Source of the DNA: Tyto alba
Taxonomy: Eukaryota; Chordata; Aves; Strigiformes; Tytonidae
Length of the DNA stretch: 64,000 nt
Direction: 5' to 3'
Assembly: GCF_018691265.1 (NCBI RefSeq)
Contig: NW_024881313.1
Location: forward strand, 7,283,501-7,347,500
Part shown: positions 11,396-21,730 of the stretch, one piece after another
Numbering within the stretch: the stretch's first letter is position 1
How the letters are laid out: the number at the start of each line of letters is the position of its first letter
Made by a program: the position numbers and the translations under genes
The notes under the pieces: generated by a model
Seen by the model: only the letters and a program-made list of their open reading frames with translations
Database searches by the model: none
Told to the model about the DNA's origin: nothing

Positions 11396-12505
11396 CCCGC
11401 ATTAATGCCCCGCTGAGGCGCCGCTCTAGGGGGGAGGAGAAGGAGGAGGAGGAGGCGGAGGGTGGGGTGGGGGTAGCGGGGAGAAGGCCGGTCGCAGCCG
11501 GAGCTGGGAGGAGCGGGACGGCCTATTTTTCCACGAATGGCCGCCGCTGGGCTGTGGCGTAGCTGCCTCTCTCTCCGCCCGCCGCCGCCGCCGGCCTCAG
11601 CCCGCCGCCTTGAGTGACAGCTGCGGGCCGGCGGGCGGGAGGGGGCGGGCAGGCGAGCGGCGGCGGGGGCGGGGCCCGCCGGGGCCTCGCTGACGCCCAC
11701 TGAGCAGGAAACCGAGCCCCGCCGCCAGCCCCTCGGCCGCCCCGCGCCGCCTCAGCCCGGCTCCTCACGCCGCAGGCACAGAGGAGGCGGGGCGGGGGCG
11801 GGACGCGGCGCCGCGGGAGCCCGGCCCCGGCAGGCAGCGGGGCAGACGAAGGGCCCTCGTCTTCCTCCTCCTCCTCCTCCTCGTCTTCTGGCCGCCCGTG
11901 CCGCGCGCGAGGGGGCGTGGCTGCCGCGGCGCGCGCGCTGCGGGGTGGGCGCTGGGGCGGGGGCTACCCTCGGCGCGGGGCTCCCGCGCTCGCGCCGCTC
12001 TTGACAGCGCGCGGGGAGGCGAGGCGGAGGGGGCGGGGCCCGGCCGCCCGCGGGGCGGGGCCCGGCCCGGCCCGGCACCTCGCGCTGCTCCGCCGCGGCT
12101 CGGGCGCGGATGGACGGTGGCGGCGGGGGGGGAAGGGAGCGGAGGGGGGGCGCGCGCGCCCGCCCGCGCCGGCCAATCCGGCGAGGGGCGGGGCGGGGCC
12201 GCGCGCGGCGCGGGCCAACCCGGTGGCACCTGCTGGCCTCGCGCGCTCGTAACTGACAGCGCGCGGGAAGCCGCGCCGCCGCTGCCCCTGAGGCGCGGCC
12301 CGCTCCCGCCGCTCAGCACCCCGCTGCCGGCCGCCCCTTCCTCGGCCGCGGACGGGGGGAAGGAGGAGGAGAGACCCCTGTGGTTGCCATAAGGAAGCCA
12401 GGGCTCACTGAGCTCCCTCCCCCGCTCCGCTACGACAGCCTTCCGCGCCAGCCCTCTGCCTGCGCGCCCGGCGCGGAGGGTGGCGGGGAAAGGGCGACCC
12501 GGGGA

Positions 12506-12521
12506 GGGGGGGGGGGGGGGG
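12506..12521 (+). repeat. G16 homopolymer
   Basis: Sixteen consecutive G residues follow GGGGA in the CpG island, about 1.1 kb upstream of the SP4 start. Runs of this kind are unstable, are poorly read by sequencers and can form quadruplexes. Confidence 0.9.
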
Positions 12522-12598
12522 TTGTCCTCCACACCTGCCAGGGGACGTTTCCAGCAGCCGGGGGCGAGGGGGCGGGGGGACTGGCGTCCCCCCTCCCT

Positions 12599-12603
12599 AT
12601 TGG
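12599..12603 (-). promoter_or_regulatory. CCAAT box
   Basis: The plus strand reads ctattggctggg, giving CCAAT on the minus strand, with the flanking form CAGCCAATAG typical of NF-Y sites. It is the first of three motifs within 90 bp (with 12636-12648 and 12679-12688) that together look like a core promoter. Confidence 0.6.
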
Positions 12604-12635
12604 CTGGGCCGCGGCGGCGGGCGCGCACTGCACAC

Positions 12636-12648
12636 CGGGATATGTAGT
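12636..12648 (-). promoter_or_regulatory. ZNF143-type ACTAYRNNNCCCR motif
   Basis: The minus strand reads ACTACATATCCCG. This fits the promoter motif ACTAYRNNNCCCR linked to ZNF143/SBS sites at CpG-island promoters, which are often bidirectional. It lies 33 bp from the CCAAT box and 30 bp from the NRF1-like site. Confidence 0.6.
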
Positions 12649-12678
12649 TCTGGGTGGCGGCCGCGCCGACGGGCGCCG

Positions 12679-12688
12679 GCGCATGCGC
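12679..12688. promoter_or_regulatory. NRF1-type palindrome GCGCATGCGC
   Basis: The exact self-complementary core GCGCATGCGC followed by A matches the NRF1 consensus core. It is the right-hand member of the motif group at 12599-12688, about 1.28 kb upstream of the SP4 ATG. Confidence 0.7.
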
Positions 12689-13060
12689 AGAGAGGGTGGC
12701 GGGAGTTGGAGGTGGGGGGGATGGCTCTGTCCGGCAGGTGCCGTTCGGTGCCGCACGCCGGCGCCGGCTTCTAGGCCGGGAGCGGGGTCGGGGCTCCGCC
12801 CAGGGCTTTGCGTAGCCTCCCTGCAGATCTACAAGCGCGGGAGTCAGCCCCCATGCAGCCTGCGGTGGGCCAGGCTGGCCGTCGTTGCGTTAAATCCAGC
12901 CAAACTGCGGGTGTGCTGTTGGTTTCCGCCAGTTGTTGAGCTGCCCGTTGGCTGGGGGAGCAGGCCCCCGTGTGCGCGCAGGCGGGATGGTGGCGTTGGC
13001 CGCTTGACTGGATCGGTTTGGAAAGGGGTCTGCGTACCCAGAAGCTGGTTGTGGTAACAG

Positions 13061-15739
13061 TGTGGTGCAAGAAATGGTGGATCTGCAAAATCTGGTGGCA
13101 TGGCAAAACCTGTTAACCCCATACTAATTTGGAAGAAATTTGATTGTACTGCAACACAGGTGCAGCTCTGTCAGTTTTAAGTTTTCCATACTACATGCCC
13201 AAATTCTTTGTTAAGTCATACAGAGCACCTAACCACAAGTTGGTGACTAAAGTGATGAATTTCTTCACCAGCTGTCCAACAGTTTCATCCTTCAGAGGGA
13301 TGGGGATGCTCTCAGTGTCCATTCTGGGCCTCCAGCACACCCTCTGGAAAACGGGAAGTGTAGAAAGATCAAGCTTGTCCGTCACAGAGTAAGAAGATGG
13401 TAGAAATAAAGATGGCGCAGGCTGTTACCAGGCATCATACACAGTCAGAATACACAGGTCACGAGGAGATGCATCAGCAAATGACCATACAAATACTAAA
13501 TAGATTGTGTTCAGATAAGCAGAGGGTAATATCTCACAGTTTACAGCTCAGCCAAATCCCAGTGCCTTCTAGGCAGTGCGGGGACACAGGAAGAGTGGTG
13601 CTGCCCCAGGAGGGAGAAGGCTGCTGGCTGAGCCCGGCCTGGCAGGGCAGAGTTGGAATGGTGACAGGACCTGCCAACGGTCTGGTGGTCACCAGAGGAG
13701 CAGGAGACGGGGCCACCTCCACCCCAGGGCTGGGTCTGGGGCCAGGGCTGAGCTCTGGCAGAGCTGCGGCCCCTGGGCAGCGGGCCAGGGTCCTGGGCAC
13801 TGCAGCCTGCCTGTGCGGTCAGGGCCCCGAGAAGCAGAGCACGGAGCTCCTCCTAAATTACCGATTGCATGAAGAATGGGCAAATGTATTAGCATGGCCA
13901 CTCTTTTTTTGTTTTGTTTTTATTGGTGAGAGACATGTGTTTTCAGTCCTATGGAAGCTTTTACATTTTCACTAGATCCAATCTACGGCTGTAGATACAG
14001 TGCTTTCGAAAATCTGTCTCTAGGGTGCAAAGAGTAAAAGCTCTGTCTCAGCGAATGACTGAGGCAACAGATAGAAGATGGTGGTGTAGGTGGTTTCAGT
14101 AGGGGCATCATGATTTTTATATATTTTTACCATCCACAGTTACTCCTATACCACCTACTCTTTCCCAAATTCCAAATGTCACTCTTGCTCAGATTCTTTC
14201 TGCCAAGTTTTCTAAGACTGTCTCTTTCAGCATTGTTCTCACATGAACCAGTACCTACCCTCTGCACCTTGATACTGGTTGTTCTCTGCAGGATCTCACA
14301 GAAGTTAGATGTAGTCAACTGTTGAGTTACGTGGAAGTAGGATTAGGTCTGAGGATATTTATTTGTTGACATAGGAGTCCCAACTGCTAATGGAATAGAT
14401 GAAAGCAAAAATATCAGAAATGGGAAAAAATCAAACAAAAGTTTTCATCACCACTTTATCAGGCTGAGAACTTTAAAAGTGTGTTGACACACAGAAAGGG
14501 AGCACAGCATGGAAATACGGGGTTGAGCAGAGACCCACTGAAATGACATGTACCTGGCAAGGTGCAGCTCAGGCATAGTTTCACATGAGGGTGGCTGGTT
14601 TGCACAACTGCCCAAACTAAGAAAAAACACTTAGTGCTGAGTCTTTACTGCTTGACATCTCTCACAGTGTATATTTACTTCGTTTAGCTTCTTGTTTTTA
14701 AATTTTTAATCCTTTCTCTGTATCATTATATGCAGTTTTCTGTCTCTATCAGTTCTTCTATATTTTGTTTCTGTTTTTCCGATCTTGTGATGACATGCCT
14801 TACTACCCTGGTTTGGTTTTCTTTATTTTCTCCAACTTCTTCTTCTGTGAAGCTACTTCCTTTGATCTTGATTTTCCCATTATTTTTTGCTACTTTCTTT
14901 CCTTTTGCTACTTTCTGGTTCTAATACCCACTGTTTTCTCCACCTCAGAAATATTCCTTCACCCAAATTTCACCCGTGTTTCGCAATTTATTTATTTATT
15001 TATGTGTGTATTTATTTATTTATTTTTCACTTTAAACTCCCAGATTATCTTGTATCTTCTTTTATGTCACTTCTGGCTTGCTCTCTAAGCTGTCCTTAGT
15101 GTTCATTGATTTTTCACCTAACACAGACTGACTGATATTTTTGAACCTATTTAGGCATTGCTCTAGAGAGAACAGTGAGGCTTGTAATGCTGAACAGAGC
15201 AACACCTAAATATCTTTAGAAATAAAAAAAAAAAAAAGGGGGGTGTGGGGGGGACGTGAAAGGGGAAGGAGAGACAGCTGGCTGTGTGCTCCTGTTTCAT
15301 TGGTTACCCTCTCTGTCATCTGCCAGCACTTTCATAGGCTGCGTTTGGACAGAGAGACGAGCAGCCAGCAGCTGTAAACAGCAGAGACGGTAATGAGACA
15401 GTGGCTTCACAAAACTGTAAATCCAGTTGTAGGGTAGCCAGTATTAGATTAAAAATGCTGCAGCCCTTAGACACAAGATGCTGAACTAGTACAGTACTAT
15501 GCTGTTTAAGTGAAGGTGGGGTGGTGGTGAGAATATTTAAATAAATGAAGGAGTAATTCTTATCTAGCAGGATTATGCAAGTTCAGGTATCAGATAACCC
15601 CATTTCTGAATTAACCTTCTTTTGCCAATTCTTTCATGCTCCCTTTCTGCTTCTGATGCTGCTTTGTCACAGAACACAAATGTTTCCAAGAAATCGCTTT
15701 CCCTGTATATATGCAGGGTTGGGTGCATATTTTTCCATT
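13061..15739. other. Upstream flank of SP4, no gene recognised
   Basis: Sequence beyond the CpG island. A GC-rich patch at 13560-13860 with recurring CTGGGSCCAGGGCTGAG-like words stands out from AT-rich neighbours, but no exon or repeat family was recognised. Positions 14700-15100 are T-rich and include an ATTT microsatellite. The open frames of up to 192 codons show no familiar domain. Confidence 0.55.
14987..15027 (+). repeat. (ATTT)n microsatellite
   Basis: ATTT units in two short blocks separated by atgtgtgt, inside a T-rich region. A simple repeat with no coding or regulatory evidence. Confidence 0.85.
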
Positions 15740-18377
15740 TTTTTGGCGGCCCTTGCTGGAATCTGGTGTTCTGTTGTAGACTATCTTGGCTCCAACAACA
15801 GCAGCTTTGAAGAATTTGGTGATGGCATCACATTACTGATCAGACAGAGCCTGGACCAGAGCCGCAGTGGAAACAGTGTACTTCACAAGCATGCTCCTTA
15901 GGCATTGTTCCACATGATCCCACGTGGACCAGGTGAGAGGTATTTGACCTGCTTGGATTCTGTAGAAAGCATCTATTGACAACACCGTGGGAACTTAAGG
16001 CATGAATTCTCTGTAGTGCCCTTTCTTTGCAAGTGAAACAGCCTGGGGGACCTCAAACAGTGCAGGACTGGGCTAAGAATCCCACCTCCAGGAAGACCAA
16101 TGGTAAAAATTAATGCTCCAGTTCTGCCTGCCACAGTTCTAACTTGTCTATGCCTGAAACACAAAGCTCTCTTTCTCTTCAACTGCATCTGTACCCATTT
16201 CACCTGCTTCTCACTCACCTGAGGTTCTCCTAGGATCTTCTCAATGTCATAACTATGTGGCGGTATGTCTCAGACACTAAGTCAAGCCTTTATTTATTCC
16301 AAACAGAATTTATGCAATAATGTGACACTGGACAGGGCCCGTGCATTGTATTACCATATCAGCTCTGACCACTGAATGACATTACATCAGACATTGTAAA
16401 AGTGAGCTTCTAGCGTTGGACAGAAAAGTGGAATCCACCTGACATTACTCAAGACATGAGACTTTATCCCTTGTCGCAGTAACAGGTCACAGCTGTGATC
16501 CAGGACTTCAGCATGTCCAAGGACACAGTATGGGCATCAACTTCAGGATATTCATTGATGGGTTTCCTCTGACTTAGTCAAAGATGTGCTTTTTCATCAC
16601 CCAGAACCACATCACTCAGTATGAAGGTGAAGTACATACCTTAAGGGAGTGATCATTCTCTTGCATATACTTTTCTATACCTGACCAATTGCAAGTTTGA
16701 AGACTAAATAAAGCCTTGCCCAAAATCTGTTTGAACTCAAGGAACTATTTGACTCTACTTGTTATGAGTGGTCTTTGGCTTCTCTCCTCCCGTCCCTAAC
16801 TTCTGACATATCTAAGTCTCTGCAGATATCTTGCCTTCTCCTTTCTCTCAAGCCAGAGAGCCCCCATTGCCAAGTATGTGACATAATTTACCATCATCAG
16901 TGCTAAATTAAGTAGGGAGGGAACAACCTTGGGATGCACATCCTCGTGACTAGGAGAGAGATACTGTTAAATATGTAAAAAGAATGTAGAAAAGCTATGG
17001 GCAGAATCAAGTCTGACAGAAGATCAATGATTTTTCTTAGAGCTGGACAAGCACACGCATACAGCTACCGTCTGACAGCAACTTAAGCAGTGATTAAAAA
17101 GGTCTCAGTGGAGATTGCCAATGAACGAGCTCATGAGCTTGGATGTCAGGGTGCAGGCACAGTTACCAATGCTCTTGATGGGTTAGTCCATTGATCTCAC
17201 TGTGCTGGGAACTTGGGGGGTCATAGCCTGCTTCTGTCAGCATGGCTGGGAGGGAGCTGTGGGACACCCAGACATCATGCACTTTGCTAAATCACCTGAC
17301 AGTGGCTTTGTCTTCTGTGGTTATCTACAACAGCTTGCAACACAATTACTGCTTCCTTTTGATGTAGAGCATGGAGATCTGAATATGTGGAGAGTATTTT
17401 TTCCCCTTCAGTGACCCTGATGCAGCTGAGAAAATATCCAAGACAAGTCTACTACCACTTCTTATCAAAATGGTTGTTTCCTTTTCCTAAATAACCTTGC
17501 TTGCTGTTGATTTTCCAGTCCCAGTATGCTGCCACATCACTTATATAGTGGAATTATGCTTTGGGCCTCCACATGACTAGTTATCCTCCTCTACTTGTTC
17601 AACAACATGTTTATACTGGTCATTATCTCGACAAACAAGGGCTGAACTTATCACTAGTCAACCATTAATATTGTACTTCCCATTCTAGAAATTTCTGTTC
17701 ACTGCTGAGCCGCCCCACCTGCGTTTGCAGAACTCTTCTCACGGAGCAAGACATGACGCTCAAAGGGATCCTGTCTTTGTCATCAGTGACAACATCTGAC
17801 TACACAGAAAGTCGTGCCCAATGTAACACCAACTTTGCAGCCTCGTTTTTATGTGGCCCGTTGTGTGCAGGAAACAACATTTCTGGCTCAGGAAGTCTGC
17901 ATGCATCTGCACTGCCACTGAAAGCACTGCTGCTGTGCCCAAAGACATGCTTCTTGCTCAGTTCGTCTTGCAAAAATGGAGAGGCTCTGATGGTGAGTGT
18001 GGTGACAGGTCTGTGGCATTTTATATGAGTTTTTTTAAGTTGTTGAGTACTTGAAAGACAGAAGCATGATCCTTCTCCCCTCCTCCATGCAGTGAAACCA
18101 TGCTGGCAGCTTACAAAGTACTGGAGGATGGGAAAGTGGGATGCAACTCAAGCCAGGATACCAGTTAACATGCCTATAATACACATAAACATAGACAGGA
18201 TATCCTACCCTCTGTGTAATTTGCAATTTGTGATCCAAATTTTATACATGCTACCAGTCACCCAGTTCTGCACAAATCTTGTATTAATGTAAAAAATGCT
18301 GCATGAGAGACGTGTCAATAACACCACCAGTTCTTGTTTGAGAAAATCAATGACTATACCATGGCTGCAGTGACCAA
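15740..18377. other. Intergenic, unrecognised; possible old degraded element
   Basis: The G+C content here is higher than further into the desert, and several stretches look vaguely coding (for example an open plus-strand segment at 15750-15900 and another at 17202-17414). The segments do not join into one frame, and I recognise no protein family. It could be a decayed transposable element or simply unique DNA. No RNA gene was seen. Confidence 0.4.
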
Positions 18378-19388
18378 AAAATGCTGGAGTTCAAGATCCT
18401 TAGGGCAGCGAGGAGTGTGCACAGCAAGCTCGCTACCTTGGTCTTTGGGAGAGCAGACTTTGGCCTCTTCAGGAATCTGCTTGGCAGAGTATCATGGAAG
18501 AAAGCCCTGGAGGGAAGAGGGGCCCAAAAATGCTGGTTAATATTCAAGGATCACCTCCTTCAAGCTCGGGAGCGATGCATCCTGACAAAGAAGAAATCAG
18601 GTAAGAATGCCAGGAGGCCTGCATGGATGAACAAGGAGCCCCTGGACAAGCTCAAACACAAAAATGAAGCCTACAAAGGCTTGAGAGGTGGGCCCATGAA
18701 AACCTCATGAAGTTCAACAAGGCCAAGTGCAAGGTCCTGCACATGGGTTGGGGCGATCCCCAGTACGAATACAGACTAGGTGATGAATGGATTGAGAGCA
18801 GCCCAGCAGACAAAGACTTGGGAGTATTGGTAGGTGAAAAATTTGGTATAAGCCAGCAGTGTGCACTTGCATCCCAGAGGGCCATTTGTATACAGGGCTG
18901 CATAAAAAGAAGCGAGTCCAACGGGTCAAGGGATGTGATTCTCTCCCTCTTACCTGCTCTTGTATGAGACCCCAACTGCAGCGCTGTCTCCAGGTGTGGA
19001 GCCCTCAACATAAGAAGCATATACACCTGCTCCAGCAGGTCCAGAGGAGGCCACAAAAATGATCAGGGGGCTCGAGCACCTCCCTTATGAGGCCAGGCTG
19101 TGAGAGTTGGGGTTGTTCAGCCTGGAGAAGGGAAGGCTCTGGGGAGACCTTATAGTGGTCTTCCAGTACTTTAAGGGGGCAACAGGAAAGGTGGGGAGGG
19201 ACTCTTTATCAGGGAGTGTAGTGACAGGATGAGGGTTAACTATTTTAAACTGAAAGAGGGCAGATTTAGATTAGATATAAGGAAGAAATTATTTAATGTG
19301 AGGGTGGTGAGATCCTGAAGTATTGGCAGGGGGTTGGAACTAGATGATCTGTAAGGTCCCTTCCAACCCAAACCATTCTGTGATACCT
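18378..19388 (+). mobile_element. CR1 LINE with internal deletions
   Basis: A plus-strand CR1 relic. Its left part (18381-18690) translates as the ORF2 segment between endonuclease and reverse transcriptase, with KILRAARSVHSKLATLVFGR, ALEGRGAQKCWLIFKDHLLQ and [20 protein letters not shown]. At about 18690 it jumps directly to the C-terminal RT region ([20 protein letters not shown] at 18705 onwards), so the catalytic RT core is missing. The 3'UTR follows and ends with ggtcccttccaacccaaacc and attctgtgat at about 19383. The 3'UTR also lacks an internal piece around 19315-19330. The element is dead. Confidence 0.93.
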
Positions 19389-20534
19389 GGAAATGCAAGT
19401 CTAGATGTATGTCAGGTGTATGGGAGAATGTGAGGAAGAGTTTTTACCCCTGGACTCTAATAAAGAAGAAAACTGACAAAAGAAGCACAGCCCGTGGTCT
19501 CAAATATATTTTCTGATCTCAGCTCTTCAATATGATACAGTTTTACTTTAGTGAAGTTTATGAGGTGAGAGAACTGGAAACATGAGCCATAAATTCCATT
19601 TTTATCTAGATCCAAGTCTCAGTGCATTTTGTGGTAGAAGAATGACCCTTGTAAAAGAAGTACACAAAGAAGGGTACAAAGGGAAGTAAACTAGTAGTAA
19701 CAGATCATTTCAAGTACCTGGGATTAGTGACTCAAATGCCACTGGAGGATGAAGGATGAAGAGTGGCAAATTCTTGTTACCACAAATGACTGCTTTAAGC
19801 AGTAGTACCTTTTCTGGTGCACGAGAGATTTAGTCCTAAGTAACAAATGGGATCTGATTTAAGAAGTAATTATAGCTGACTCCCTCTGTCACAGTAGCTG
19901 CAAGATAGTAAAGATTGGTGTAGTGATGTTAACTGCAGAAAGTGTCCAAAGGCATAAAGCCATGAAACCAAAGGCAAAATGTTTAAGAAGATAAAATCCT
20001 TAAAATGAGCTTGATAAATATTTGAGCATACTGCAGGAGAATGGTAAAAACAATTGCATTAGATAATTTATTTGAGTAATAAATAAGCCTACCAAGAGTT
20101 AACAGCAGCCCCAGTGATGCCAGGAGGAAGCATCATGAATAGTGGCAGCTGAATTCTGTAGCTGATGTGTGTATCAAGAGGGGCTTTGTGGGGAAACATA
20201 AAATTCAAGTGGCCAGAAATAAATCCAAAAGAAGATAAATATTTGGAATCAAAGACCTGTAGGCATCAAGAGACACATTAAGCTGTCTTGAGAGAATGGA
20301 TCAAAGTCAGCAGCAGATCTAACCTCTCTGCCGATGTTACTACTTACAAGGAGCAGACCACCAGGTCATGAATTTCTTTTTGCAGATAAGAAAGGCAAGT
20401 CACAGTCAGAAACTGTCATGAAAATATTTAATATTGAAATAAAAAAAGCTAATTTAAGTTACAAGTTTCTGTTTCTTTGATACTGTAACAACAGTAGCTA
20501 GAATGAAAAAAAAAAAAACTGCAGGAGCTCATGC
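19389..20534. other. Intergenic, nothing recognised
   Basis: AT-rich unique-looking DNA between two CR1 copies. It ends in a 12-base A run near 20507-20518 and contains no convincing gene, RNA or repeat. Confidence 0.6.
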
Positions 20535-21730
20535 TGTTTGCCTCTTGCTCCAAGGAATGGAGAATCTCTGATGAGTATTTTTCTAACCTCTTTTTAGAAA
20601 GCTGAATGGTGGAGATTTACCACATCTTTAGGTGACCTATTTCTCTTCATAGCTATCCTTAGAAGTTTTTCCTGTCTTAGCCAAAATGTTTCCTGCTATA
20701 GCTGAAGCCAGTTAGGTTTTGTCCTCAGTGTCTTGAAGAACAATCAATGGGATCCCTGCTTATGAGAACCTTTTACACATTGGAAGGTTGTTATCATATC
20801 ACCTCCACACCTCCAATCAGTCTTTATTTTTTAGAGCAAATACATCCTTTCCTTTTTTCAACCATTCTCCATCTTTTAAACATATATATTTTTTTTAACT
20901 CCTTTTTACTATCCTATTAAACTAAGACTTATGAGAAGTGAGTTAAGAAAAACAAATACTAACCCTGTCTTGCATATGACACATCTATTAAAATGTCCCA
21001 GGATGAGTTTTTCTATTTTTGCATCAGCATAATATTGTGACTCATATTCAATATGTGGTTTACTGTAACACCCAGGTCTCTTTCTACAGTGCTGTTATTA
21101 TTCTCCTTTTTGTATTTATGCATTTGATTTTTTCTTGCCTCAATATAGTACTTGGTACTTGTGTTTATTGAGTTTCATCTTATTGATTACAGACCACCTC
21201 TCCCATTTATCAAAGTCATTTTGAATTCTAATCCTTCAGCTCCCTTGCAGTCCCTTCTGCTTTGGCATCATGTAAGTGTGCTCTCTGGTCTATCAGCCAA
21301 GTCATGAATGAAAATATTGCTTTGTATCAGATCTTGGCTAGAGCCCAGCAGAATTCTATATTATGTATCCTTTTTGTTTGAAAACACAATATAAGTATTT
21401 CTTGGAGTATTTTGTTCACCTACTGTGTAGCAATTTAGCCCAGAACAAAATATTTCTGTACACTGTCTATGAGAATGTCCTGTAAGGTAGTGCCCCAAAA
21501 TTCCCTAAAGTCAATACACATAGCTTCTACTGCCTCTTTCACTGCAGGCCAGATACTCTGTTAAAGAAGGAAAACACAGCAGTTTAGCAAACTTCTGTTT
21601 GCAAAAAATACTTGCTGGCTGTTTCTTTTTCACTGACCCTCCAGGTGCTTTTAATGTGGCTGTTTAATAATTTATAAGAGTATTGTTCTTGATGTTGAAA
21701 TGATGTTGACTGCTGATTCCTCCTTTCTTT
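20535..21730 (-). mobile_element. Ancient, highly diverged CR1-class LINE fragment
   Basis: Reading the minus strand from 21240 downwards gives nucleotide text close to the CR1 RT C-terminal block, including aatcaataagatgaaactca and gcaagaaaaaatcaaatgca. A frame equivalent to INKMKLNKHKYQVLY can be read, where younger copies have [13 protein letters not shown]. Downstream come the equivalents of the 'gagacctgggtgttacagt' block and, near 20600, the 'agaggttagaaaaatactca' and 'tcatcagagat' 3'UTR blocks. Upstream, the 'caggtgctt' region near 21645-21720 corresponds to the earlier RT part. Many stops and indels show great age compared with the copy at 18378-19388. Edges are approximate. Confidence 0.75.

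Larger units (their letters stand above)
11390..13060. promoter_or_regulatory. SP4: CpG island and promoter region of SP4
   Basis: A very G+C-rich and CpG-dense block of about 1.6 kb covering SP4 exon 1 and its upstream flank. GC boxes (GGGGCGGGGC and relatives) recur around 11641-11680, 11783-11812, 12029, 12052 and 12181. A CCAAT lies on the plus strand at 12173-12177. A 14-mer, tgacagcgcgcggg, occurs at 12002-12015 and again at 12254-12267. Trinucleotide runs include CCG near 11580-11593 and TCC at 11863-11881. Sp-family proteins bind GC boxes, so autoregulation is conceivable, but that is inference. No TATA box was recognised. Confidence 0.9.

Noticed and set aside
11017..12628. Long open frames on both strands in the CpG island (up to 287 codons)
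   Set aside because: They are made of Arg, Gly, Pro and Ala from extreme G+C content, overlap on both strands and match no family. The real coding piece here is only the 7-nt SP4 exon 1.
12380..13975. Plus-strand open frames of 225 and 192 codons upstream of SP4
   Set aside because: Composition-driven, without recognisable domains. A noncoding divergent transcript is possible but a protein is not supported.
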